A stretch of 64,000 bases of DNA. Origin: Euclidia mi. Its lineage: Eukaryota > Arthropoda > Insecta > Lepidoptera > Erebidae. The DNA is taken from NCBI GenBank assembly GCA_944739405.2, contig OX123186.2, positions 15,431,552-15,495,551 on the forward strand, in the 5' to 3' direction. Positions within the stretch are counted from its first letter, which is position 1. Every line of letters starts with the position of its first letter. Under the pieces are notes generated by a model. It worked only from the letters and a program-made list of their open reading frames with translations. It was not told where the DNA came from and ran no database searches. Below are positions 33,680 through 45,115 of the stretch, one piece after another. The translations under genes were made by a program, and so were the position numbers.

Positions 33680-34018
33680 TTAGCGCTTTAGTTTATCAAG
33701 AATGTGTAATAAAAGGGTAATATGCTCGTTGAAACTGGAAGTGATACAGATTATGTCATCGATAAAACAGAAAACCTTATTTTCAAATTCTGGACCATAA
33801 AATAAAATATCAACTAATCGTTGTTGAGTAGCTGGCGCATTCGTAAGACCGAAGTGCATTCTTTTGAATTGAAATGTGCCACGCGTAGGAATATAAAAGG
33901 CTGTTTTGCAACGGTCCTCTTCTTTAATTAATGTTTGCCAAAAAGATTTAGACAAATCTAAACTAGACAAGTATTTAGCATCTCTCAGATTATCTAAGAT
34001 TTCCGAAATATAAGGCAA
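33680..34018 (-). pseudogene. Gypsy reverse transcriptase palm
   Basis: Contains SSLDLSKSFWQ (first catalytic Asp region), FGLTNAPATQQRLVD and FIDDII (the second and third catalytic Asp). FIDD replaces the more usual Y(I/V)DD. It is cut off from the preceding fingers by an A-run length change at about 34031-34038 (eight A on the minus strand) and from RNase H by a frameshift near 33675. Confidence 0.92.
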
Positions 34019-34019
34019 G

Positions 34020-34894
34020 CTATAAGCATCTTTTTTTTGTAACGGAATTTAATTTACGACTGTCCAAACAGAAACGCAGTTCACCATTCTTCTTAGGGGT
34101 CAAAATGACAGGGTTTGACCACGGGCTTTCAGATCGTTCAACAACATCCTCTGAGAGCATGTCGTCAAGATGCTTTATTAAAATTCTTTGTTTATCGGGA
34201 GACATGCGATAAAATCTTTGCCGAATAGGGGGGCAATCACCTGTATCAATTGAATGAGAAATAATATTTGTGCAACCGAGACCCCGCTTCTCGTATGAAA
34301 TATCGGTAAATTTAGAAATAATGTTGTCAGCGGTAGCTCTCTGGTCGACTGTAAGATGATCATAAGAAACAAGATGTGTAGGGGGAACTGCCTGCAACTC
34401 CATTACTTGAGCGTCAGACTTGTTCACAATCAAAACAGACTCTAATTTGTTAGGAAATAGGCCAAAGCTTCGCCAAAAATCCATGCCAAGGATAAGGGAA
34501 TTTTGAATCCCAGGTACAACATGAACTTCTAAGTTAATCAATTTACCCTGAAACTCCAAGGGTAGAAACACCGATCCCAAAAACTCAAATCGTTCGCCGC
34601 CAGCTGTTATTAACCTTAAAGGTTTCGATTTATCCAAAACATCGTCTTTCAAAAATAAGTTATGCAAATTATTACCTAAAATTGTAACGCAAGATCCAGA
34701 ATCTAAAAGACCAGTGGTAGGTATTCCGTTTAATTTTAGAGTAACGTAAGGTAAATATTCTACTTTAGAATTACGGATTGAGGAAATATGATAGCTACTA
34801 AAGAATTTTTTTAAAAAGTCCAACCAATTATTCCACTCTGTTTTATTACAATTAGTTGTATAATTTGATTTTCCACAATCCTTGTTAACTAGTT
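34020..34894 (-). pseudogene. Gypsy protease and RT fingers, pol start
   Basis: Protease motif LLDSGSCVTILG (active-site DSG) lies near the start, followed by ILGMDFW. RT fingers follow with SPWSNPVILTPKKNGELRFC. The pol frame is -1 to gag: it opens at the slippery site 34892-34898 and continues without stop into this frame. Protease would mature the gag-pol polyprotein. The frame ends prematurely after VTKK because of the A-run indel described for the RT palm. Confidence 0.9.
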
Positions 34895-35397
34895 TTTTGA
34901 AACTGTAGGTGTCGACTTAGATTTACAATTAGGGCTGTCTGACACCTTGAAACCCTTTGTACCGCACTTAAAACAGATTAGGTAGTGTGGTTGACGGCAA
35001 TTACGTAATGAGTGCGAATTGCATCTACAACGCACGCAAAAATTTTTATTTATATTAGAAGTACTCGATACGGCGTTAACTTGTGGTACAGACTTGTATC
35101 TCGATGTATCGGTGACAGAGTTATATTTATTGAAGTGATTATGATTGTAAACATTTTTGTTTGAAGAAAAATTAGAAAACGGATAATTATACGCTAGATC
35201 AGGTGCTACAGTATTCTTTGAAACTTTAGGGGGTTCAGAAAATTGCTTACTGCGACTTTGGTAATTTTCGAAAAGACGACAAACTTCGACCAGACTATCA
35301 ACATCAACAACCTTTGCAGTGAGCAGACAATTAGTGTAACAAGGTCTAATATTATTTAGCAAAATTTCTAGCTTCTCCGAATCAGCGATAGGAGAAC
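34889..35397 (-). pseudogene. Gypsy gag C-terminal part with zinc knuckle
   Basis: Contains a canonical CX2CX4HX4C zinc knuckle (CVRCRCNSHSLRNC) and a second, atypical cluster CFKCGTKGFKVSDSPNC that lacks the His. This is the nucleocapsid part that binds element RNA. It is one frame off from the capsid part, with the break near 35397. Ends at TAG right after the slippery site. Confidence 0.88.
34892..34898 (-). promoter_or_regulatory. Probable -1 ribosomal frameshift site, gag to pol
   Basis: On the minus strand A AAA AAC sits in register with the gag codons TCA AAA AAC and is followed at once by the gag TAG (34889-34891). Slipping one base back opens the pol frame. This matches the X XXY YYZ rule for -1 frameshifting. 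A downstream structure was not checked. Confidence 0.7.
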
Positions 35398-36174
35398 TAA
35401 CAGACCGTGCATTTTTGCCACGTAAATAGTTATTGATTCGTTTTTGCCCTGTGAGCGCTGACGAATCTCCGTCATAAGCCGATAATCGTAGTTATGCGGA
35501 CTAAAATCTCGTTTCAAAAGTTCGCAAAGTTCTAACCAAGTCTTTACATTATTTTTAACAGAACGATACCAAACTAATGCGTCACCCGAAAATATTTCAA
35601 AAGCGAAAGACAACATCTTGTCGTGAGGAATAGATCTACAGGACATAAATTCATCAATTTTTTCAATAAAGGATCTTACACATGATTTACCCTTAAATTT
35701 GAATTTACCTAATTCCGAAAAAAGCTTACGGTCGTAATTATAGGAAGAGTTTCCCTCTGCCACTGAGCAATCCGACCGCGAATTACGTCTCGTGATTAAT
35801 TGTAATTTCGCATATAAGTCATTAAATTTATTCCACACAGACTCAATTTTTTTAATATCAAGACTGCCGGTATCCACCCTATTCAGTCGATGAAAACAAT
35901 GGTGCAGCACGGTTTCGACCTTCTGTTGAAGCTCGGAAGTATAGTTTGCTTCCAACATAGATAAGTGTTTAGTTGATCTTAATAGCGACTTTTCCACTTC
36001 TGCCACATCCTCCTCTGGTGGGAAGGGTGAAGATAATATATCCTCTGAGGGAGTTTTAACTGAAAGTTTAGCGATTTGTTTGTGGGGATCGTCAGGCTTT
36101 GAAACGCCGCGTATTGTGGTCTCATATTCTAATTCCGCTTTAGTTAATAATGAGAAATTTATAATGTAAGCCAT
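35368..36174 (-). pseudogene. Gypsy gag N-terminal and capsid part
   Basis: Starts at a true ATG (36172-36174). The stretch LFSELGKFKFKGKSCVRSFI, then FEIFSGDALVWYRSVKNNVK and WLELCELLKRDFSP, has the arrangement of Ty3/Gypsy capsid. About 260 codons, the expected size before nucleocapsid. A frameshift near 35397 places a stop at 35368. Confidence 0.88.
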
Positions 36175-36684
36175 TATTACAAAACAATAATAGAAAATCT
36201 AAGTATTTACGCCGGCACTAGAAAAAAAAATTAAATATCGCCAGAAAATCGAATACCGTGCTAAAAAAAAACTGAAGTACACTAAATTATACAATGGTAT
36301 GATGATTGGTCAAGGAAGAAAAAATTTCTTAAAGGTCACTCAAAGGTTGAATCACAATATTCTTTCGCGAACCCGTGGCTCGTTAGTTCAACGGCTAAGC
36401 GGTTAGAACCGGTTGGCGGCTCAACACGCTGCCCGCGGTGGAAACGTGTTTTTAGACAGACGTTAATTAAATCACCGTTATGTTATTTACACAGTTAAAT
36501 TGCTTATGGCCAACAAAAATAGATAGAAACTGTACCTGTACGCAATTCACCACACCAGAATATATGCACACACAGGAGAAAAATATACAAGAGAAAAAGA
36601 AATTATTTCACTCACCTGTAAAGTGCCAACTTACGTTTTAAAAATTATATATATAATATAATTAAAAATTCTATTGGGCGCCAA
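36175..36684 (-). other. Gypsy 5' leader and primer-binding site
   Basis: About 500 bp between 5' LTR and gag ATG. The primer-binding site TTGGCGCCCAATAG adjoins the LTR. Confidence 0.75.
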
Positions 36685-37089
36685 TGTTGCACGAGTGATT
36701 GATTTCCACGGGGTAGCCGGGATCGATCACTCGCCGAGCAATTAAAGAGAGATAATTAGGTTGACTTACGGGAAATAAATAAAAAATATCACCAGGAAAG
36801 TTTAAACTCGCGTTATAATTCCAGTTATTCGATGGCTTTAGTTATAAATAAAAAAACTGACAATTAAGGTTAGCAGATGAGACAATTATCCAGGGCGTGG
36901 GCGACGTTGGCACTTCACAGGTCTTCGGATGATCTTGTACTCAACTGGCGGTGCTGGCCGAAGGAAAGGGGCGAAGCCTCGTGACCGCTGTATTTATAGG
37001 GCCGGCGCGGAGGGGTGCGAGGGAACGGCCCATTGCTGTGCGTCACTCGTAGCGAGGCTCGCGGCGCAGGAGCGCGATGTGACGTCACA
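36685..37089 (-). repeat. Gypsy 5' LTR
   Basis: 405 bp; differs from the 3' LTR by a 3-bp insertion (GATGG versus GG near 36832) and about eight substitutions. Confidence 0.93.
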
Positions 37090-37200
37090 AACTACATAAT
37101 TAATTACAATGCTCTCAGTTACTTCAGCTGTTTTCAATATCACCTGATTGTTATGTTATTGTTAATCGAATGGCCAAGCCGTCAGTTTAGGCTGCCTTGA
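37090..37200 (+). repeat. Right half of the unit hit by the Gypsy insertion
   Basis: AACTACATAATTAATTACAA then TGCT(C/G)TCAGTT matches 37494-37560. Confidence 0.8.
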
Positions 37201-37399
37201 CAGTTTTTACTTAAAGTCAGCGCCCTCAAACCTGACTCCAAATAGAGCTATAGAGTAAGATATTCCCCCGCGTTTTTATTCATCCTAAAGAAAAGCTAGT
37301 ATTTAGTATAAACTTAATCAATTTGAAGTTTGGTTACGTCTTGGGAGTCATCGGGATAACTGTAGAATTATGTTTCTGATTATGTCAAGGTGTGGTTTT

Positions 37400-37560
37400 C
37401 ATGATTTAAAATTCAACAAGCTCAATATTTCTTTACCGTCTCTATCACTAATAATAATTACTCTCCTTTTACGCCTTAGCAAAAGATATTGATCGAACTA
37501 CATAATTAATTACAATGCTGTCAGTTCCTTCAGCTCTTTTCAATATCACCTGATCGTAAT
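37400..37560 (+). repeat. Unoccupied paralogue of the Gypsy target
   Basis: Carries both flanks joined: AAAGATATTGATCGAACTAC then ATAATTAATTACAATGCTGT, with a single AACT. It shows the sequence before insertion, apart from later mutations. Confidence 0.8.
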
Positions 37561-39034
37561 GTTGTCTAGACACAGTTGAATATTAATGATTACCGAGACA
37601 GTAGTCGTGTTCAACTATTGAGCTTCACCAAATATCTGTCCACTAAAGTGTTTCTCTGAAAGTACTGTTGTGGCACAGATAATATTATCCTCTACTACTA
37701 GTTGTGGTATGATTTGGAAATTCCCCACTATTAATGCTGTAATATTCTAAAGCTGGAAAGTTTGTTTGGTCATGATAAAGTCTTATCAACAGTTCGGTTA
37801 AAATTGCCTTTTAGAGCTAGACAGTTTAGTTAGAACGGCTAGTATTAAAAATATTAGTCCAGAAACTGTAACTGAAACTAAATATCTTTTATTTATTAAG
37901 GTTAAGGCTTACAAACTAGAATAAGTACATACAAAACATTAATAAATAAAAACATTAAATTTAGAATTTCATTGTATGCTTTTAAATTAAAGGTTAGCAC
38001 AACATTGATGGAGAATTTTAGCAATGTAAGACTTATGAACACGGTCATGTTACTTATTTAGTCGAATAATTTTCTATAGGAATACATTGTATAACAAATT
38101 AAATATGTAAAACCGCTGTCTGAGTCTGGTAATATAAATGTGTTTTTTATATAAATTAATGTATTCAAGCATTCAGCGATATTGATGGTCATCGTTTTTT
38201 CAATACGGCTTCATCACCAAATTTCACGCTGAATGAATGGCATAAGATAATCGTAGGCACTTCATTACTATGCTGTTTCAACGTTATGTCTTCAGATACA
38301 GTGTTTGGGACAAAAAGCTATACAAATTATATACATAATATTAAAACGAATTTTACATGTTATACTTTTACGGCTACAACACCAAATCATTTTTGATGAA
38401 ATTTAGCATGAATATAGTTGATTAAATAGGGTCAAACTTAGAAATTCATTTTTCTTTTCATAAATCTGTCACTGAGACTAATATGATAGAATGAGACTTT
38501 GCGTAAAGTTGATGTACACCTATGTGTTTTCTGGTTTGAAAATATTAGGTCCTAATACATTTATCAACGTAACGCGAGCGAAGCCGCTGGCAAAAGCTGG
38601 CACCTATTTAATATTTCTTTATCTGTAACTTTATTCGCGTTACAGCCATGATGGCATAGCGCCTTTTCATGAAGACGTAGAGCCAATATTTCAGTTGTCA
38701 AATAAACCTTAGTTGAAAATTGATTTGAAACAACGTTTCGACAGTTTGATAAGGTTGATGGATTCGATCATTCAGAGAGCGTTTAGGCAGGTTTTGTATA
38801 GGCAATATGTCAAATTAATTTCTGAGATTAGCTTTCTGACGTTTGAGAAATTAGCTCCATTTTATACGGACCGGCTTATTACCGCGCGATACTTTGCTCC
38901 GTAGTAAATTAAAGATCTTTTATAGCTGTGCCGATTTTCAAAAATGTAGAGCTTATACATAATAGTGATTAAGCATTAAATTACTTCAAGGACTGATATT
39001 TGGTAACTATATAACTAAATATAAAGAGTTGATC
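37561..39034. other. Mostly unassigned
   Basis: AT-rich without a gene. A Helitron-like tail CGCGAGCGAAGCCGCTGGCA then AAAGCTGG occurs at about 38572-38600. Confidence 0.4.
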
Positions 39035-39420
39035 ATGCTTGAAATAAAAATAGCTGGTGACCGAAACGATCAGACTGATCGCCTGATGGTATGCGAGTTG
39101 CAAGTAGTGCTTTGAATGGGCAAGGGAACAGGAAGAAGAACGCGATGAGGGAAAAAGAACAAGATTTGGGAGCCACGGAATTTATTCTCACCGAAAACAA
39201 CGCATACTTTACGTCTTTAGTTTCTCGGGTGAGTGCGTGGCCAATTCTGGTGTTGGAGTTTTCAGACCGCCCGAAGGCCTCCAACATGGCCTAACGATAC
39301 TTGTAAAGCAACAAGAACCGAGACCGTCTGCTTTACTTGCCCTCCGAAGCACGGAAGCGTTCTTATGTAAATGCCACAATCGACAAGCCAAAATACTTTA
39401 CGTCGATACTAAGTGAGAAG
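39035..39420 (-). mobile_element. SINE-D-like fragment joined to a dispersed repeat
   Basis: The complement of GCATACCATCAGGCGATCAG at the left resembles the SINE-D tail. The part at 39250-39400 is shared with 9480-9620. Composite and diverged. Confidence 0.4.
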
Positions 39421-39842
39421 GTTATATTTTCTCAGTCTAACTGAATCCTTCATGCAGTAATCCGCAAGACTGTTCAACGAAATTTGTACATAATACATTT
39501 TTTGCTACATTTTATTCATTTAGTGATTATTTTTACTCGACGTACTTAAAAACATATTTTTATGCGTGGGTGTCGTAACACGCACTTGGTAGTTTTTTCT
39601 TCACATAACTCATATATGTAGGTATGTTTACTATTGAGCTATGAGATAAAAAGGAGAAGTTTGCTTTCATGTTTAGGTATTTATTTATTTATGATATGGA
39701 AAACTTACAGCCACCATACAGCGTATAACAACAACATGATAGGTAACGGTAAGCCAATTACAAGTTTTCACTTATAGAAGTATAATATAATACAAAAAGT
39801 AACCCGTGTACACGTACACAACTACACACACGAAAAGCTTTA
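39421..39842. other. No feature recognised
   Basis: AT-rich, no gene. Confidence 0.4.
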
Positions 39843-39923
39843 TGTTAAAATAGTATTAAATAATTTTAATTATTTAATACTATTTTAACAGAAAGCTTTA
39901 GCTTTCAACTTATAAAGTTGAAA
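39843..39923. repeat. Cluster of three adjoining inverted repeats
   Basis: First: arms of 23 bp, 39843-39865 and 39868-39890, around TT. Second: GAAAGCT/AGCTTTC at 39891-39906. Third: TTTCAACTT/AAGTTGAAA at 39903-39923. They sit end to end with a 4-nt overlap. Confidence 0.85.
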
Positions 39924-40858
39924 ACTCTCTATAACCAAAAACAGAGATAAAATAAAGATTTAATTTAATTTGAAAAACGATTCAGTTAAGCACTTCCTTA
40001 CTTGCGTCATACTACTAGAAAATGGATCTATGTCATGAGTTTTACATATTTTGTTTAGGAGCCTGCTTACTCGCACCAAATAGCTATTTTGCCTATAGTA
40101 TTTTATCTCATTCATTGTTGACTGAGGGCTTTTGCTCGTCTAAAAAGGTATTTCATACCACATTTACCATGTGAATAATATATTTTAACACGAATGGGTT
40201 GTTTTTTCTAGCAGTGGGTAATTAAAAAAATCAGAAAGTTAGACAAAATTTATTATGAAGTAAATAATTTTATTTAAACTTCAACGTATGAAAGTACTAA
40301 ATAACTTTAGAAAATTACGTTTACATTTAAGAAATTTATCAATCGCCTGATTTTCTGTAAAAACTTTTTTTTTAGGGTGGATGCACCTCTGACCGAAGAA
40401 GAATTGTTGGATTTTTCGTTACCTATTTTAGTATTCTTACGCTATGCGACCTCCGATGCACGATTTTGCTGACTTTACGATTGAATCCCAAATAACAGGC
40501 TTATTTTAAACTTCTTGAAGCAATCAAAAGGGGGTGTGTATAATTATACCCAACAAAAGTTCCTAGTTGATATACTAAAACCACCGCGGTGGCCGTCGAC
40601 GTCCCTTAAAGGCCGAACCACGTGAATCGTAGTTAATGTGGCGAACTCATCCTGTGTCATGTGTGCGTCCATCCTTAGTCTCGGTATGAATAAGAGCAGG
40701 TCATGCGACAATAGCAACGCCACATGCGTTACGTCCTCGTATTAAATAGTAGAATTCATTATCACCCCAGTCCTTGCCCCAGCAGTTCTTTATTATCCAG
40801 TATGGAGTCTCCTTTCCTGATTTGGATTCTGAAAGGAATAGAAAAAGAGATCAGTTCT
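39924..40858. other. No feature recognised
   Basis: AT-rich, no gene. Confidence 0.4.
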
Positions 40859-40945
40859 TTGTAGGGTTCCGTAGTAACCTACAAGGAACCCTTATAATAC
40901 CGCCATGTCTGCCTGTCCGACCCTCCGCGGTCGATTCTGTGTATC
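40859..40945 (+). repeat. Dispersed repeat with GGTTCCGTA/GGAACCC motif
   Basis: GTAGGGTTCCGTAGTAACCT, AGGAACCCTTATAATACCGC and CATGTCTGCCTGTCCGACC have the form of a widespread short lepidopteran repeat. Confidence 0.45.
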
Positions 40946-41921
40946 AGTTGTTTTGTATTTTTATTTTTTATGTTTTTTGCGTACACTATACATAATACAC
41001 GAACAATACCTAGTTATACATACACGTACAAACTTTGTATTGCCTCAGATGCAGTAGGTTTCCTCTATAAAAAGGAATATTGTGAATTTAATAGAACAAT
41101 GAAAAACATTTTCCGTTGACCCCATTGCGTTCTAATTACAGAGAAGAAAGGAAAATTAACATGAAGTTATAGGTATAGTCAAGGTTGGTTAGGTTTATTG
41201 TGACTGGAGAGACACCACACAAACGAATTTCTCTAGAAATTTGAAAATTGCAGCACGAAGTGAAGTGATTAGAAACTTTGCAAATCTCTTGGATTGTTCG
41301 CTAACTACAATCAGTTCACTAATACGCAATGAAGAGTGAGAGAACATATAATAAACTGATTGGAATTATGAACGTTCGATCAATATGCTATCTAGGCAAT
41401 TGCTCATCCTCTTTAAATGCTATGGCTAAAATTAGAGCCAGTCTTAGTGTTGTTCCATTTTTACAAACCCTATATTTTTAAACATTGACAGCGCTTGGGG
41501 ACTCGAGACCTTTCTTGAATTACTGAAAAGAAGTCTTTCACATTTAGTTGTAGCTCAGCTTACCAAAACTGTCTCATGATATTATTCACAACTGCATGTA
41601 ATTACAACATCACAACTTCTGTATAATTTCCTAACACATATAATAAAGGCAATACAGATGTCATATTGTCGCTAAAAGGTTGAGTGTAGAGCCTATTACG
41701 ACCTCATTTCAGAAATTGAAACCGTTACAGTCATCAATGGCTCGTTTTGCAGCCATATTTCTATCTAATGTATTCAAATGAGCAACGACTTTCGCTGAAT
41801 AATGGTGAATTTAACGTTATATTTTTTGCCTAAGGGCGAGGTAGGACTGAAGAGAGATGAGCGAAGTAATAATATAATAATAAATAATGTGTTTTCTAGA
41901 TCATACGGTTTAAATGTAATT
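40946..41921. other. No feature recognised
   Basis: No gene or repeat supported. Confidence 0.4.
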
Positions 41922-41931
41922 TCAGTAAAAC

Positions 41932-42319
41932 CGTGTGGTTGACGGCATAGAATACAAGTGTCACCACCCCCTATCTTCCCGTGGGTGTCGTAAGAGGCGA
42001 CTAAGGGATAACACGGTGCAAATACCATCTTTGCGTAGAGACGGAAAACTCGACATTAAACCCTATACGACTGCCTTGTTGGTCTCGCGGCATAAATGTG
42101 CTCGTGGGATCGGGAGGTCCCGGGTTCGATTCCTGGGTCGGGCAGTGTTATTGGGTTTTTCTGTCACGAAATTGTCAGTAGCAGCACGGCGTTTGGAAAT
42201 CAATAGGCTCGCCCCTTATTACGTAGGACTAAAGTATATCTGGCGAAAAGTGGGTGTAGAAATACACCTCTGACTACCCCTTCGGGGATAAAAGGCGTGA
42301 CGATATGTATGTATGTATG
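41932..42319 (+). mobile_element. SINE-A long form, complete, with 10-bp TSD
   Basis: Head CCGTGTGGTTGACGGCATAG, tRNA-like part with GGGTTCGATTCCTGGG, body, hairpin CCCCTTCGGGG and tail ATGTATGTATGT. Flanked by TCAGTAAAAC at 41922-41931 and 42320-42329. It carries a deletion in the body (GGCGTTTGGAAATCAATAGG). Confidence 0.93.
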
Positions 42320-42399
42320 TCAGTAAAACTAACAAAGGTATCGCGATACAATTAGAGCAATTCTCAAAATGTGCTCCTCGGAGCCCCAGGGCTACACGA

Positions 42400-42555
42400 T
42401 GCATCTCTAGGGGCTCCACGAAGATGTATGTCAGTAAAATAAATAGGTTATAAGTGCACCTAGGACTCACCTTTGTTTTATTTTATTGCTCCACCAAATA
42501 TTTGGTTACCTAAAAGGGTGCCATTCCTAAAAAAGTTTGGAACCACTGGAATAAG
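42400..42555 (-). mobile_element. Possible hAT-type MITE fragment
   Basis: The minus strand begins CCAGTGGTTCCAAACTTTTT, the kind of end seen on hAT-derived elements (CAGTGGTTCCCAAACTTT). GGGGCTCCACGAAG at 42410 is also typical. The second terminus and an 8-bp TSD were not found. Confidence 0.4.
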
Positions 42556-43587
42556 TAAACAGTAGTTTGACTTCAATGTGTACCTAACATTAGCGTAAAC
42601 CCAAGAAAATACTAGTATTATTTAATTAAACTTACACGTATCTCGTTGCTCTTTATTTTTATTATATGAAGTGATTCTTTCCTCGAGTATAATCTTTTTA
42701 GACATAAAATGGCTTTTAAGTATGTCCTTGAGATGTTGTCAGAATATACATGGCACGTACAAATGCAAGAACAATTTAGCACACAGAGTTAGCTGTCACT
42801 AAAATAAAATATATAAGCAAACACAAATTTCAGTAAATAAATAATAAATATTAGAGACCTTATTACAATGCAAGAACTATGTAAGTACATACATGTAAAA
42901 CCAGTCTTACTACCATATTAAGAATATCAAAGGACAAGAGAAAAAACTTTTCATCTTTATGAGTTTACATAGGTTGAGAACGCTGTACAATAAAAACATA
43001 TTTGATTTTCACAATGGTGCTAACAAAAAACATATTGATAACTTTTGTCAAAATTCTTAGCTGAGCTCATCTCCGCTTCAACACGACCGACCCTTGTCAC
43101 CGTGAAATGAAGATCGGTAAAATGTCATGCCTTATTTGCGAATTTACGGAATAACGTATCATAATTGATTCAGTTGTCAAATTACATTCACTTTAGACTA
43201 ACTGGTAAAGATGAGATTTTTATACACCCATTTGAGTTACATTTAACACATTTGAATTACCCTCTTGCTAAAGGACAAAATACCAATGATTTTCCCCACA
43301 AGGAAAATGCTACGTTATTTCAAGGAGAGTATAATGAAAACAATTCATTGCATAAATTCTCAGAATGCTATCTCTTAAAATTTATTCGATTGTGACCTTT
43401 GTTAGTTCTTTACTGTCAGTTTATGAGGCTTCATTATACCTACGATAAATCAATTATCTATACACTTCATTTATCATAATTATATTTCATTTATTTTCAC
43501 AAATGATACACATTGAAGTAACATAGTAAAATACATCCACATAATAAATAAAGACACATACATCACCTTATATTTCTTCATAATAAT
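42556..43587. other. No feature recognised
   Basis: AT-rich. The frame at 43165-43395 has no recognisable motif. Confidence 0.4.
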
Positions 43588-43885
43588 ATGTAATAGGCGG
43601 CAAACGAGCAGAAGGATCTTCTGATGGTATGCCATTACCGCCGCCCATGGACACAAGCAACACCAGAGGAGTCACAAGAATGTTGCGGCCCTTTGGGATG
43701 AGAAAAATAATAGAGAGAGAAGCGGGATAAGGATGAAGAAAAAGGTGCTTTGGCATACTCACTCACTGAACGAGACGCAACAGTGTAGGTACTGGTACTT
43801 TACGTCGATACTCTGAAGAGGGTGGTATATCCCCGGTCAAGCTGGCCCATACATGCTGAAATCTGTGAGGCTCTTCTACTATATG
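43588..43885 (-). mobile_element. SINE-D, minus copy
   Basis: Tail end TAATAGGCGGCAAACGAGCA at the left, CCATTACCGCCGCCCATGGA, CACTCACTGAACGAGACGCA, and CCCCGGTCAAGCTGGCCCAT at the right, all complements of SINE-D landmarks at 24381-24681. Confidence 0.8.
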
Positions 43886-44265
43886 TTTGCATTAAATGTG
43901 AAAGAATACTTACTATAATAGCTGTAGCTAACAATCAATACGGCGTGATTCAATCGTTTAGGATCACACTCTTTATCCATTGGCTCATCTATTGCAGGTG
44001 CTACATAATTTTCCATAAATGCTGAATTTATGGCTGAAATAAAAAATAAATATACAAAATAATGTTTGTGTATGTTTGAGATTATCATACTGAAAAGTAG
44101 TAGTAGAGGTACTGTAAATAAAAAAATAGAGAGGCCAACAGCTGCGAGTCATAAAATAGCGGTATCGTTTACCAGCGCCCAAGAAACCGCACACGCACTT
44201 GACCTGTTTTGCTTATATGTTTAAAATATGTATTTACAATACAAGTCAAATAATAATAATATGTT
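43886..44265. other. No feature recognised
   Basis: AT-rich, no gene. Confidence 0.4.
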
Positions 44266-44276
44266 TGCAGCTTGTA

Positions 44277-44539
44277 TTTTTTTTATAGACTCACCACGCC
44301 TGTATCCCCGAAGGGGTAGGAAGAGGTGTGATATAACACCCACATTTCGCCATGAAGTTTTAGGTCCCACGTATAAGGGTGCGAGCCTATTGCCGTACCG
44401 GGCACATTACCAGACTCCGAGCCGCTACTGAGAATTTCCTAACGGAAAAACCCAATAGCACTTTGTCCGACCCGAGAATCGAACCCGAGACCTCCCAATC
44501 CCACGCGCACATTTATGCCGCATGACCAACGAGGCAGTC
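44277..44539 (-). mobile_element. SINE-A short form, complete, with 11-bp TSD
   Basis: Same structure as 7851-8103. Flanked by TGCAGCTTGTA at 44266-44276 and 44540-44550. The T-run at the left is its A-rich tail on the minus strand. Confidence 0.93.
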
Positions 44540-44771
44540 TGCAGCTTGTAGAAAAAGGCATTATTCAATAAGCTCATAAAATTACTAGTTGACCTTACAA
44601 ACTTGTTTTGCCATACATATATTTGGGGTTTATATTAAATTTTAAAACATTAAGAAAACAACAGTGCAAATGTTAGCCTGGTACCTATTCTCCAGACCTA
44701 CCAAATATTCATAAAATTCATGAAAACCGGTCAAACCGATTCGGAGGATAAAATCAAATCATACAATAAAA

Positions 44772-44892
44772 ATTCATCATCATCAGCCCTTTAAACTGTC
44801 CCACTGCTGGGCACGGGCCTCTTGTCACTATAAGAAGGATAAGGCCATAGCCACACCACGCTGGCCTAGTGCGGTTTGGCAGACTTTATAAT
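44772..44892 (-). mobile_element. SINE-B 3' fragment
   Basis: TCATCATCAGCCCTTTAAAC, GTCCCACTGCTGGGCACGGG and GGATAAGGCCATAG match the tail side of 2686-2987. The head is missing. Confidence 0.8.
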
Positions 44893-45115
44893 AAAATTAA
44901 CAAGTATAATAAAAATTCAATCATACAAAATTTCATGACAGTCTGTCAGGCCGGTTAGGAGGAGATCAATAAAAAAAACACTGTGACATGGCATTTTTTA
45001 TGTTACATGATATCCACATTTCCACATTTGGTCAGACCTTGGAATTACCACATAGCGTTTCGAAATATCAGCGCTAATACATTAATACCAATTATGTAGC
45101 AATAATAATATTATT
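44893..45115. other. Flank with the TSD of the RTE-like LINE
   Basis: No gene. ATATTATT at 45108-45115 is repeated at 48432-48439. Confidence 0.5.

Larger units (their letters stand above)
30062..37089 (-). mobile_element. Ty3/Gypsy retrotransposon, full length, 7.0 kb, inactive
   Basis: Minus-strand element with LTRs at 36685-37089 (5') and 30062-30463 (3'), each starting TG and ending CA on the plus strand, flanked by AACT at 30058-30061 and 37090-37093. Next to the 5' LTR the minus strand reads TTGGCGCCCAATAG, a TGGCGCC-type primer-binding site. Order is gag, protease, reverse transcriptase, RNase H, integrase, as in Ty3/Gypsy. No env-like frame was seen. Pol is broken by at least three frameshifts and gag by one. 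LTRs differ at about eight positions plus one 3-bp indel, so insertion was fairly recent. Confidence 0.95.
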
